64,000 bases of DNA, taken from assembly GCF_009650435.1 (NCBI RefSeq), contig NZ_VVIP01000028.1, forward strand, positions 79,052 through 143,051, written 5' to 3'. The stretch comes from Foetidibacter luteolus. GTDB lineage: Bacteria > Bacteroidota > Bacteroidia > Chitinophagales > Chitinophagaceae. This document shows, piece after piece, positions 27,447-37,500 of the stretch; position 1 is the first letter of the stretch, and every line of letters begins with the position of its first letter. Both the position numbers and the translations under genes were made by a program. A model generated the notes under the pieces. It ran no database searches, was not told the origin of the DNA, and saw only the letters and a list, made by a program, of their open reading frames with translations.

Positions 27447-27930
27447 AGCTTTAATAGGTAATGAAAGCAAGTAAATGCTGTTCACTCATTTACCTGCTTT
27501 CAAATAATACTGCTGCGTTACTATAGAACATTATCTTATTTATTCTTAAAGTTCACTGGAACACGCTTCATCATTCATCCCCGAACCTGCATAGTGCTAC
27601 ATATAAACAGAACACGGATTTCAAGGACGAGATAAACATCACACAGGATGACAAAACCCATCCTTCATGCTCTTCGGTTATTATTGCCATATCACCCAGC
27701 ATATATTGTCTAATCCCTGGCATCCGTGTTCCTTTTGTCAGTAAGCGTATACACTGCAGTATATGTAGTTAAGCTTACACTGTACAGGATGCCCAACCGG
27801 AGCGTAATTGCTGCATAGCGCGGTGCAGTACAAGAGTGCGACGCAAGGATGCCTAATAGTAATCCCTCCTGCCGGGCTCAAAAATCTACTGACACAATTA
27901 ATCAACTAAACACATTAAACGCATACAACC
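27447..27930. other. 484-bp intergenic region with inverted arms and an R2 copy
   Basis: No believable gene. It holds 10-bp inverted arms GAACACGGAT (27610-27619) and ATCCGTGTTC (27722-27731) about 100 bp apart, and a minus-orientation R2 copy at 27825-27884 (TACAAGAGTGCGACGCAAGG ... CTGCCGGGCTCA). The leader of the EF-G paralogue occupies the last 45 bp. Confidence 0.7.
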
Positions 27931-30066
27931 ATGTCAGAATTTGATACATCACACGTAAAAAGCATTGTCTTGCTGGGCCATGCGGGCTGCGGCAAGACCA
28001 CATTGGCGGAATGCATGCTCTACGAAGCGGGAATAATAACCCGCAGAGGCAGCATAGCCGAAAAGAATACAACAGGAGATTACCACGAACTTGAACAGGA
28101 ACGTGGTAATTCTATTTTTAGCAAGCTTATGCACGCCAAATGGCGTGGCTACAAGATTAACATTATTGATACCCCTGGTTACGACGATTTTACCGGGGAA
28201 GTAATAAGTGCCTTACGGGTGGCCGATACCGGCGTAATGCTGCTTAACGCTACTGCCGGCGTGGAAGTAACCACAGATATCATCTGGAACTACACGGAGC
28301 AGTTTAAAACGCCCATGATATTCGCCGTTAATAAACTGGATGATGACAGCGCCGATTTTGACAGCACGGTGGCAGAAGCGAAAAACCATTTTGGCAGCAA
28401 GGTGGTAGTGGTGCAATACCCCCGCCAGCAAGGCGCGGGTTTTCATGAAATAATTGATGTGCTGCGCATGACCATGTATAAGTTTAAAGACAATGGCGGC
28501 AAACCCGAGAAACTAGAAATACCCGCCGATGAAAAAGCGAAGGCCGATGCCCTGCATAAGGACCTTGTGGAAGCCGTTGCCGGTAATGATGAAGCCCTTA
28601 TGGAAAAATATTTTGACCAGGGTGAACTGGATGAAGATGACATAAAAAATGGCATGAAAAAAGCCATGATAAACCATGACATCTTTCCCTTGTTTTGTCT
28701 TAGCGCAGAGCGTAACATGGGCAGCGGCCGCCTGATGGGTTTTATTGACAATGTTTGCCCCAGCGCCAATGAAATGCCCCCGCAAAAAACAAAGAGCGGC
28801 GCCACGTTGCCCTGCGACGCCAATGGCCCTGCCTGCATTTTTGTATATAAAACAGTAAGCGAGCCCCATGTGGGAGACCTTAGCTTTTTTAAAGTGTACA
28901 GCGGCACCGTTAAAAGCGGTATGGACCTTGAAAATGAAACCACCGGCGTTAGCGAAAAGCTAAACCAGTTGTTTTTGGTAGAAGGCAACAAACGCATAAA
29001 CACCAACGAACTGGTGGCGGGCGATATTGGCGCCACGCTTAAGCTTAAAAACACGCATGTAAACAACACACTGCACATAAAGGGCAGGAATTATGAGTTG
29101 GACCCCATAGTTTTTCCATTGCCTAACATGACTGTAGCGATAGAAACGCTGAAGAAGGGTGAAGAAGAAAAACTATCGCAGGCATTGCACCAGTTGCGGG
29201 AAGAAGATCCTACCCTGCTGATAGAATTTTCCCCGGAATTAAAGCAAATACTGCTGCACTGCCAGGGAGATATGCACCTGGCTGTGGCACGCTGGAAAAT
29301 AGAAAACCAATATAAGGTTGAAGTACGCTTTATAAAACCACGCATACCTTACAGGGAAACCATACGCCGCATGGCAGAATCTACTTACAGGCACAAGAAA
29401 CAAAGCGGCGGCGCCGGCCAGTTTGGAGAAGTGTTTATGCGCATAGAACCCTGGCACGAAGGCATACCTGAACCTGCCGGGCTTAATGTACGCGGCCGCG
29501 ATACCTACGACCTTGACTGGGGCGGCAAACTGGTATTTTACAACTGCATTGTGGGGGGCGCTATAGATGCACGGTTTCTGCCCTCGATCCTGAAGGGCGT
29601 AATGGAAAAAATGCACAACGGACCATTAACCGGCAGCTATGTAAGAGATGTTAGGGTATGTGTGTACGATGGCAAAATGCACCCTGTTGACAGTAATGAC
29701 ATTTCCTTTAAAATAGCAGGCCTGCAGGCATTCCGCCAGGCTTTTCAGCAGGCAGACCCACAGATACTGGAACCTATTTACAACGTAGAAGTTCTTTGTC
29801 CGGACGAGCTTACAGGCGCAGTAATGGGCGACCTGCAAACCCGTCGGGCCCTGGTAGAGGGCATTGACAGTGAGGGCAATTTTCAAAAAGTAATTGCCAA
29901 AGTACCATTGGCAGAAATGGATGGATATTCATCTTCGCTGCGCTCTTTATCGCAGGGCAGGGCCAAGTTCAAAAGCCGTTTTCATGAGTATGCGCCTGTA
30001 CCTTACGACCTGCAGCGCAAGCTGATGGAAGACTACAGCCGCAAAGAAGTGGAAGAAGCTGTATAA
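27931..30066 (+). CDS. Elongation factor G paralogue (EF-G2-like GTPase)
   Basis: A 711-residue translational GTPase. G1 is GHAGCGKT (16-23), G3 is DTPGY (80-84) and G4 is NKLD (134-137). Domains II to V follow, with the domain IV/V block RRALVEGIDSEGNFQKV near the C-terminus. Switch I reads ERGNSI where canonical EF-G has RGIT, so Ser61 replaces the usual Mg-binding Thr. This marks it as the second, divergent EF-G that many Bacteroidota carry rather than the main fusA, and no str operon genes surround it. It also lacks features I would need to call it a tetracycline-resistance protein. Role unknown; ribosome binding is inferred from the family. Confidence 0.92.
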   Translation: MSEFDTSHVKSIVLLGHAGCGKTTLAECMLYEAGIITRRGSIAEKNTTGDYHELEQERGNSIFSKLMHAKWRGYKINIIDTPGYDDFTGEVISALRVADTGVMLLNATAGVEVTTDIIWNYTEQFKTPMIFAVNKLDDDSADFDSTVAEAKNHFGSKVVVVQYPRQQGAGFHEIIDVLRMTMYKFKDNGGKPEKLEIPADEKAKADALHKDLVEAVAGNDEALMEKYFDQGELDEDDIKNGMKKAMINHDIFPLFCLSAERNMGSGRLMGFIDNVCPSANEMPPQKTKSGATLPCDANGPACIFVYKTVSEPHVGDLSFFKVYSGTVKSGMDLENETTGVSEKLNQLFLVEGNKRINTNELVAGDIGATLKLKNTHVNNTLHIKGRNYELDPIVFPLPNMTVAIETLKKGEEEKLSQALHQLREEDPTLLIEFSPELKQILLHCQGDMHLAVARWKIENQYKVEVRFIKPRIPYRETIRRMAESTYRHKKQSGGAGQFGEVFMRIEPWHEGIPEPAGLNVRGRDTYDLDWGGKLVFYNCIVGGAIDARFLPSILKGVMEKMHNGPLTGSYVRDVRVCVYDGKMHPVDSNDISFKIAGLQAFRQAFQQADPQILEPIYNVEVLCPDELTGAVMGDLQTRRALVEGIDSEGNFQKVIAKVPLAEMDGYSSSLRSLSQGRAKFKSRFHEYAPVPYDLQRKLMEDYSRKEVEEAV

Positions 30067-30084
30067 AACAATAGTAGTTTGCAC

Positions 30085-30119
30085 AAAAAAAGCTGCTCCG
30101 CAATGGGGCAGCTTTTTTT
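30085..30119 (+). terminator. Intrinsic terminator after the EF-G paralogue
   Basis: Stem AGCTGC(TCC) / (GGG)GCAGCT with a GCAAT loop, flanked by A6 on the left and a T-run on the right, 18 bp after the stop codon. Confidence 0.9.
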
Positions 30120-30145
30120 ATGCAAACTTTTTTTTTGGGGGGGAC

Positions 30146-30200
30146 GAACTGAATTGCTACTATGAGGCTTCCGTTGTGTCACTCACTTGTACGTTTTGTC
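30146..30200 (+). repeat. R2 variant
   Basis: Carries CTATGAGGCTTCC and the variant GTTGTGTCACTCACTTGTAC, just past a poly-T/poly-G tract that follows the EF-G terminator. The left TTTATGGGCCC part is missing or diverged. Confidence 0.7.
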
Positions 30201-30279
30201 CGCTACTCAACATTGTGTTGCAGGCTTTTGCTATTCAATACCTTTTATTCAAAGTGTAGTGTTGGCGGTAACCACGCAG

Positions 30280-31440
30280 TTATTTCTCAATGCGTGTAAA
30301 CGTAGCCAGCAAAGTGGTGCAAAAGCCCAGCAATGCAATTACCGCAAAAGACCAGCGAAGGTTGGATGCTTCAGCAATAAAACCTATAAGGGGAGGCCCA
30401 AATAAAAAGCCGGAATACCCAATGCTAGAAACCGAGGCAATGGCCATACCGGAAGGCATAGTTTTTGAACGCCCTGCAGTACCGTACACTAGCGGCACAA
30501 CAGACGAAACACCGATACCCACAAGCAAAAAACCTGAAATAGTTGTGATTACATAAGGGAAAAATACAGCCAGCAAAAACCCGGCTGCAATGACCAATCC
30601 ACTCATTTGAATCATTGTTTTCTTACCAAGTTTCTCCGATAACCAATCTCCTGTAAACCGCCCCGCAGCCATTGTACTCATAAAGGCCGTCAAGCCAAGG
30701 GGAACAAGTTCTGGAGACGCCTGAACCGCTTTCTTTAAATAAACCCCGCTCCATTCAAACATAGTTCCTTCGCAAATCATGCAACAAAAAGCTATAAGAC
30801 CAAGCTTTAGCAAGAAACTATCCGGCATCACGAAAAGTGGTTGTTTTTTTGCGTGCTTTGCATCCGAAAAAAGAAGATACTTACATGTTACTATTACCGT
30901 CAGAATTTCAGCGGAACTAACAATGCAAAAGTGAGCAAAAGGTGATATATCCGAAGATACCATTAATGTACCGATAGATCCACCGCTAAAACCAGCCAGG
31001 CTCCAAAGCCCATGAAAAGAAGCCATGATACTGCGGCCGTAAATAGTTTCAATACCTACCGCCTGTGTATTAACGGATATATTAAACAGGTTTCCAAAAA
31101 AACCGAAGAAAAAAAGCGTCAGCGATAGTTGCCAAACTTCTGCAACCAGCCCAAGAAAGGGCAACGTGCAGGCGTACAGCAAAGCAGCGAGAATAACTAT
31201 TTTCCGGCTGCCAAACTTTGAAACCAGCACGCCGGAAAAAGGCAGGCTAACCATTAAGCCAACCGGCAGCGAAAGTAAAACTGTTCCCAACCCACCTTCG
31301 CTTAATTGCAGCTTTTGCTGGATATTGGGTATCCTGGATGCCCAGGACGCAAAACAAAAACCTGCCAGGAAAAAGAAAACACTAACCGCTACACGGGTTG
31401 CCCTTCTTGAAATATTTACAGCTAACGCAGCCTGCACCAT
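30280..31440 (-). CDS. MFS transporter
   Basis: A 386-residue polytopic protein with about twelve hydrophobic helices, an MFS-type loop after helix two (SKFGSRKIV), and the ASWASRIPNIQQKL segment typical of the small-molecule/YbjJ-like MFS branch. Substrate cannot be assigned. It is divergent from the DUF1801 gene and convergent with the EF-G paralogue. Confidence 0.88.
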   Translation of the reverse strand: MVQAALAVNISRRATRVAVSVFFFLAGFCFASWASRIPNIQQKLQLSEGGLGTVLLSLPVGLMVSLPFSGVLVSKFGSRKIVILAALLYACTLPFLGLVAEVWQLSLTLFFFGFFGNLFNISVNTQAVGIETIYGRSIMASFHGLWSLAGFSGGSIGTLMVSSDISPFAHFCIVSSAEILTVIVTCKYLLFSDAKHAKKQPLFVMPDSFLLKLGLIAFCCMICEGTMFEWSGVYLKKAVQASPELVPLGLTAFMSTMAAGRFTGDWLSEKLGKKTMIQMSGLVIAAGFLLAVFFPYVITTISGFLLVGIGVSSVVPLVYGTAGRSKTMPSGMAIASVSSIGYSGFLFGPPLIGFIAEASNLRWSFAVIALLGFCTTLLATFTRIEK

Positions 31441-31617
31441 AGTTTGTGATTATAGTTGCTTGATTGAATATGAGGCTCACAACCGCAGGTATTGTGTGGA
31501 ATACGGTGCAAATATCTGTAAAAGTGGTGAAAGGCGTAGCGAAGATAAAATCGCCTTCATACACTGCTTTCAATGCAGCATAGTGCGTACATTTATCTTA
31601 ATCAAATCCACAGCCTC

Positions 31618-32073
31618 ATGACATCAACCGCTACCACCGTGCAGGAATACCTTGATGCTTTGCCGGAAGACAGGAAAAAACCTGTTGAAGAACTCAGAAA
31701 AGCCATCCTGGAGAACCTGCCCAAAGGTTTTAAAGAAGAGATGAATTATGGCATGCTGGGTTATGTGGTACCGCATTCCTTATATCCTGCAGGTTACCAT
31801 TGCGATGCTAAACAGCCACTGCCTTTTATGAACATAGCCTCTCAAAAAAACTTTATAGCGGTTTACCACATGGGTATTTATGCAGATGAAAATTTACTAA
31901 AGTGGTTTACAGAAGAATACAGCAAACAAAGCAAAACCAAACTGGACATGGGCAAAAGCTGCATTCGTTTCAAAAAATTTGACACCCTGCCCTACCAGCT
32001 TATTGGCCAACTGGCATCCAAATTAACCCCGGCAGAATGGATTGCCCTTTATGAAAAAAGTTTCAGGCGCTGA
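31618..32073 (+). CDS. DUF1801 domain protein
   Basis: A 151-residue soluble protein from the ATG at 31618. The pattern VQEYLDALPEDRKKPVEELRKAI, then EEMNYGMLGYVVP, then a MNIASQKNFIAVYHMGIYAD segment fits DUF1801. It is a distant paralogue of the 16666-17049 protein. Function unknown. Confidence 0.82.
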   Translation: MTSTATTVQEYLDALPEDRKKPVEELRKAILENLPKGFKEEMNYGMLGYVVPHSLYPAGYHCDAKQPLPFMNIASQKNFIAVYHMGIYADENLLKWFTEEYSKQSKTKLDMGKSCIRFKKFDTLPYQLIGQLASKLTPAEWIALYEKSFRR

Positions 32074-32189
32074 TACCGCAAACTCAAAAACCTTTACACC
32101 CATATTATCTTTAGGTTAACCCGCCCGGCACATTACAGGCTATTGTAGCTTTACTAAACATTTTTTTAGAACCCTTATACCTGTAATGT

Positions 32190-32981
32190 ATGAAAACAAA
32201 TGAACAAACCCTATGGGCAAAAATCCACAACTTCGCCCTTGACGCACCTGGCGCATCCTTTACATTTACTGACCGCCTTGCCAGGCAAAACGGCTGGACA
32301 AAAACTTACACCCAACGCGCTATTGAAGAGTACAAAAAATTTATTTTTCTCTGCTGCATTACGCCAACCGGTGTAACACCGTCTGACCCTGTTGACCAGG
32401 CCTGGCACCTGCACCTTACCTACACCAAAAGTTACTGGGTTGACCTGTGCAGGAACACCCTGGAAAAAGAAATTCATCACAACCCAACCAAAGGGGGAAA
32501 AGCCGAAGCTCAAAAGTTTGATGGCTATTACACCGGTGTACATACTTTGTACAAGGAAACATTCGGCTATCCGCCGCCAGCCGATATCTGGCACAACAAC
32601 AAAGAGCGTTTCAGCAACATTAACTTTCAGCGTGTAAACCTTTCGCGGTACTGGCTTATAAAAAAGCCTGTAATTACCTTAAGGGATGTTATGCTGCCGG
32701 CAGCTCTCGCATTAATTGTTATGCTGTTTATACAGGCAGCGGGCGCAGAAGTGCTGGTGGTTGCCGTCGCTATCATCATTGTAGCACTAATCATTAAGTT
32801 TGCAGTAGAACCATTTGTTGAAAAGGAACGCAAGAACCGTAGTGATGGTGGTAGCTGCAGTGCCCATACCTACAGCAGTTGTTCTGGTGGTGATGGATGC
32901 CACAGTCACGGAGATGGCCACAGCGGGTGTTCAGGCTGCTCGTCCAGTGGTTGCAGCGGTTGTGGCGGCGGAGGTGATTAA
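32190..32981 (+). CDS. Glycine-rich-domain (GRDP-like) protein with Cys/Gly-rich tail
   Basis: A 263-residue protein. The N-terminal half holds the GRDP-like block with VDQAWHLHLTYTKSYW (about 67-82), known from plant glycine-rich domain proteins and bacterial homologues. Two hydrophobic helices follow (about 168-210, with AALALIVMLFIQAAGAEVLVV). The tail of about 45 residues is composed mainly of Cys, Gly, Ser and His (SGCSGCSSSGCSGCGGGGD), suggesting metal binding or disulfides. Function unknown. The small membrane-protein gene follows after 32 bp. Confidence 0.78.
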   Translation: MKTNEQTLWAKIHNFALDAPGASFTFTDRLARQNGWTKTYTQRAIEEYKKFIFLCCITPTGVTPSDPVDQAWHLHLTYTKSYWVDLCRNTLEKEIHHNPTKGGKAEAQKFDGYYTGVHTLYKETFGYPPPADIWHNNKERFSNINFQRVNLSRYWLIKKPVITLRDVMLPAALALIVMLFIQAAGAEVLVVAVAIIIVALIIKFAVEPFVEKERKNRSDGGSCSAHTYSSCSGGDGCHSHGDGHSGCSGCSSSGCSGCGGGGD

Positions 32982-33013
32982 AACATCAACGTTCCTCATT
33001 TAAAAGAAAAGTT

Positions 33014-33385
33014 ATGGAAGATCTTCTTGTACCGAAGTATTCAGAAAAAGAATTAACAGGGCTAAATCTACTGGAATCACATCAATACTGGCAAACTAAA
33101 AGAATTCTTTTTAACCTGCTGGTCGGCATTAATGGAGTAATTGCAATTAGCCTTCACTGGAATAAGGTAACATTCTTCGACTTTTTTGGTATAATCCTTT
33201 GGGGAATAGTTGCCAATATTTTTTTCTCAACGGGCTATGCGTTGGAATCTTTTGTAATTGTAACCAGCAATAATGACAAAAATCTAAAATCGGTAAGAGA
33301 ATTTCTTTTCTGGGCAGGTTGCTTGAGTTACATATTTGTGGGCTATGTTACAACAGGATCTTATTACAGTCTTGACACCTTTTAG
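33014..33385 (+). CDS. Small membrane protein, unknown function
   Basis: A 123-residue protein with three hydrophobic segments (starting about residues 32, 52 and 95, for example ILFNLLVGINGVIAISLHW). No family recognised. It may form an operon with the GRDP-like gene 32 bp upstream. It ends 3 bp from the stop of the convergent NlpC/P60 gene. Confidence 0.65.
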   Translation: MEDLLVPKYSEKELTGLNLLESHQYWQTKRILFNLLVGINGVIAISLHWNKVTFFDFFGIILWGIVANIFFSTGYALESFVIVTSNNDKNLKSVREFLFWAGCLSYIFVGYVTTGSYYSLDTF

Positions 33386-33388
33386 AAA

Positions 33389-34075
33389 TTATTGTTTCCC
33401 CACCCTTCCCGCACCCCTGTACCGCGGTTTCCAGTAGGTATCATTTAAGTCACTAACACTAACGCCGGTACTGGTAGCTGCATGAACAAATTTGTTGTTA
33501 AACAGGTAAATGCCCACATGGGTAATATCGCCGCCGGTGGTATGAAAAAAAACCAGGTCGCCTTCTTCCAGGTCTTCCAACTCTATCCTTGTTGATTGGT
33601 CGTATTGTTCCTGTGCCGTGCGGGGTATATCGGTGCTGTACACATCACGCAGCATAATTTGTGTAAAGGCAGAGCAATCAATGCACCTGTCTGTTACGCC
33701 GCCCATACAATAACGGGTGCCCCACCATTTATCTATGTTTTGCAGCAAAGAAAGGTTGGTTAGTTTTTCTACCGTAGCATCCAGTACAATCGCGTATTTC
33801 AGTTGAAGCCAGTCAGCCTTTTCAATATCAAAATTTGTTAACGCCACATCAGGCTTTACATGGGTAACTTTCGCTTTCTTTTCTATCCTTTTAGGCTCTG
33901 CTGTGGAGGGATATTTAACGCCACCGGGTGTTACATTGATATCGCCCAAAAACCGGGGGTCTTTACTCTTCTTAGCGGTGGAAGTATTGCTGCCGGAGCT
34001 GGCACTTTTAAAGCTTTTGCACGAGGTAAGCAATGCGGCAAAAGAAATACTGTATATAATGCTCTTCCAGTTCAT
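33389..34075 (-). CDS. NlpC/P60 (C40) peptidoglycan endopeptidase lipoprotein
   Basis: A 228-residue protein. The start at 34075 opens a lipoprotein signal peptide with Cys19 (LLTSC). After a linker rich in Ser, Thr, Lys and Gly the C40 domain appears: catalytic Cys in CIDCSAFTQIML, His in DITHVGIYL, and a later polar residue in NKFVHAATSTGV. These enzymes cut between D-Glu and meso-DAP in muropeptide stems. Substrate and regulator not shown here. Confidence 0.9.
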   Translation of the reverse strand: MNWKSIIYSISFAALLTSCKSFKSASSGSNTSTAKKSKDPRFLGDINVTPGGVKYPSTAEPKRIEKKAKVTHVKPDVALTNFDIEKADWLQLKYAIVLDATVEKLTNLSLLQNIDKWWGTRYCMGGVTDRCIDCSAFTQIMLRDVYSTDIPRTAQEQYDQSTRIELEDLEEGDLVFFHTTGGDITHVGIYLFNNKFVHAATSTGVSVSDLNDTYWKPRYRGAGRVGKQ

Positions 34076-34271
34076 CAACCTGCGCAAGATGCGGTTTGAA
34101 TCATTACGATGCAAGATTTTTTTATAAACGCATGTGCATAACCGCATATTGTGGATAAATTAAGACCACTGATGCCGGTGATTTAAATGATTGTGTTGAT
34201 TTTTGCCGTTGGTTTGATCAATGTGGAAGGGTGTGGTTTTAATTGTGCGAAATTACAGGGGGATGCCCATT

Positions 34272-34502
34272 GCTGAATAGAGAACAAGGCGTACAAGTGA
34301 GTGACACAACAGGCGGCGATAGTAGTAATAAAGTTGGTCCCATAAAAACATAAGGGCGGACTTTTTTTAATACCAGCGATGGTATTTCATGGTCCCGAAA
34401 TTTCGGGATTGCATCGCAAACCGACGTAGGAGGTTCGCCAGCGCCAAAGTAAAACAACAACGTTGGCTGGCAATCCTTTCATCGTCCGGTTAATATGGCA
34501 AC
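34272..34502 (-). repeat. Minus-orientation R2 variant with a downstream mosaic
   Basis: R2 variant at 34272-34348 (GAACAAGGCGTACAAGTGAG then TGACACAAC, ending near CCCATAAA). It is followed by ATACCAGCGATGG and, at about 34470-34502, GCAATCCTTTCATCGTCCGG, both of which recur in slightly altered form at 39564-39632. It sits in the 524-bp divergent gap between the C40 lipoprotein and dnaE; no gene is seen. Confidence 0.65.
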
Positions 34503-34599
34503 TATTGGTTTACAGTATATCAGCCAGTAGCTTGCGCACATCGTAAACGTTAAACATGGAACATTGAACAAATTATCCTGTAACCGGTAACTTAAAGAA

Positions 34600-37500
34600 A
34601 TGAATTTTTCACACATACACGTACATACGCAATACTCGTTGCTGGACGGTGCCGCTGCCATTGACAGCTTGTACAAAAAAGCCGCTAAAAACAATATGCC
34701 GGCCCTGGCCATTACCGACCATGGCAATATGTTTGGCGCTTTTGAATTTGTAAGCCAGGCATGGAAGAACACCAAAGTAATTGGCAAAGATGAAAAGGGT
34801 AAGGACATTACCACGCCGGTTATAAAACCGATTGTTGGCTGCGAGTTTTATGTAGTGGAAGACAGGCACCGCAAAACATTCAGCAAAGAGGTAAAAGACG
34901 AGCGTTACCACCAGGTATTGCTGGCAAAAAACAAACAAGGCTACCAAAATTTGGTGAAGCTTACATCGCTGGGTTTTATTGAAGGGTATTACAGTAAGTA
35001 CCCCCGTATAGATAAAAGCCTGATTGAAAAATACCATGAAGGGCTGATTGCCACTACCTGCTGCATTGGGGCTTATGTGCCGCAAACTATTTTGCATGAT
35101 GGTGAAGAAGCAGCGGAAAAAGAATTTAAGTGGTGGCTGGATATGTTTGGCGAGGATTATTTTATTGAGCTGCAGCGCCACAATATTAAAGAGCAGGAGC
35201 TTATTAATAATACGCTCATCAAGTTCTCTAAAAAATATAACGTACCGGTAATAGCTACCAATGACAGCCATTATACAGACCGCGAAGATTACAATGCGCA
35301 TGATATATTGCTTTGCATTAACACCGGCGAAAAACAAAGTACGCCAGGCTTTGATGACTTTGTAAACGACGAACTACAGGTAAAGAACAGGCGCTTTAAA
35401 TTTCCAAACGACCAGTTTTATTTTAAAACGCAGGAAGAGATGGCCAGGCTCTTCAGTGATATTCCGGAAAGCATTGACAACACGAATATGATTGTTGACC
35501 GTGTGGAAGTGCTGAACCTGAAGAAAGATATTTTACTACCGGCCTTCCCTATACCCAAAGAATTTCAAAGCGGGGATGACAGTAACATTAACCAGTGGAA
35601 CTACCTGCACTACCTTACTTACGAGGGCGCCAAACAACGCTACAGCGAGATAACGGAAGAAATAAGGGAACGCCTGGACTTTGAGTTGTTCACCATTAAA
35701 ACAATGGGCTTTGCCGGTTATTTTTTAATTGTTAGCGACTTTATTAAAGCAGGCCGTGACCTGGGTGTTTTTGTAGGTCCGGGCCGTGGTTCCGCAGCCG
35801 GCAGCGTTGTGGCGTATTGCATAGGCATAACGAATATTGACCCGATAAAATACAACCTGCTGTTTGAAAGATTTTTAAATCCTGACCGTAAATCAATGCC
35901 GGATATAGATACCGACTTTGACGATGAAGGAAGGCAAAAAGTGATTGATTATGTGGTGAACAAATACGGCAAGAACCAGGTAGCGCAGATTATTACGTAC
36001 GGCACCATGGCGGCCAAGATGAGTATTAAAGATGTGGCCCGTGTAATGGACCTGCCGTTGGCGGAAAGTAACATCCTGGCCAAGATGGTGCCCGACAGGC
36101 CGGGCACGGATTTAGGCCGTGTGCTAACCGCCCCATTTACTGCAAAAGAAGCAAAGGATGGACAAAAATCCCTGGAAGAAAAAGAAGGTTATGGTGGCGA
36201 AGAATTAGAAAACATTAAACGCCTGCGGGAGATATACGCAGGCACTGATATACGCGGCCAGGTGTTACGCGAAGCCGAACGCCTGGAGGGCTCTGTGCGT
36301 AACACGGGCATACATGCGGCAGGCATCATCATTGCGCCGAAAGATTTAACCGAGCTGATACCGGTTGCCACGGCCAAAGACTCAGACCTGTGGGTTACCC
36401 AGATTGAAGGCAGCGTGATTGAAGAAGCCGGCGTTATAAAAATGGACTTCCTGGGGTTAAAGACCCTCTCCATTATTAAAACAGCATTAGAGCTGATAAA
36501 ACAGAACCACGGCGTTGATATTGTAATAGACGACATTCCGCTGGATGATGAAGCCACTTACCAGCTTTACCAGAAGGGTGAAACCAATGGTACGTTCCAG
36601 TTTGAAAGTCCCGGTATGCAAAAATACCTGAGGGAGTTAAAGCCGGATAAATTCGCTGACCTTATTGCGATGAACGCCCTGTACCGGCCCGGCCCGATGG
36701 CGTATATTCCGCAATACGTAGCACGCAAACATGGCCGCGAAGAAGTGGTGTATGATATTGCCGACATGCAGGAATACCTGGAAGAAACCTATGGTATTAC
36801 GGTGTACCAGGAACAGGTGATGCTGCTTTCTCAAAAGATTGCCGGTTTTAGTAAAGGCGACGCAGACGTGTTGCGTAAAGCGATGGGCAAAAAGCAAAAG
36901 AGCGTACTGGATAAAATGAAGGCGCAGTTTGTAGATGGCGCTGTAAAGAAGGGGCACAACAAAGATGTTCTTGAAAAGGTTTGGACAGATTGGGAAGCAT
37001 TTGCCCAATACGCGTTCAACAAATCGCACTCAACCTGCTATGCTTTTGTAGCTTATCAAACAGCTTACTTAAAAGCCCACTACCCCGCCGAATATATGTC
37101 GGCGGTGCTAAACCATGCCGGCGCTATCGAAAAGCTTACCTTCTTTATGGAAGAGTGCAAGCGTATGGGAATGAAGGTACTGGGGCCGGATATCAATGAA
37201 TCGCTAAAAGGCTTTGCACCCAACAAGAAACGGGAAATACGTTTTGGCCTTGGCGGCTTAAAAGGCGTGGGCGAAGCAGCCATAGAAAGCATTTTGGAAG
37301 AGCGCAACAAAAACGGCGCTTATAAAGATATTTTTGATTTTATTACCCGTATTAACCAACGCACGGTTAACAAAAAATCAATTGAAAGCCTGGTGTATTC
37401 CGGCGCTTTTGACTGTTTTTCTGCCATGCACCGTGCACAGTATTTCTTTACTCCGCCGGGCGATACAATGAATGGCATTGAACGCATCATTCGCTTTGGT

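Noticed and set aside
27931..30066. Ribosomal protection (tetracycline resistance) protein
   Set aside because: The sequence fits the second EF-G of Bacteroidota; no feature specific to Tet proteins was seen.
34609..35337. 242-codon minus-strand ORF inside dnaE
   Set aside because: It lies antisense to the PHP domain of dnaE and shows only composition carried over from that gene.
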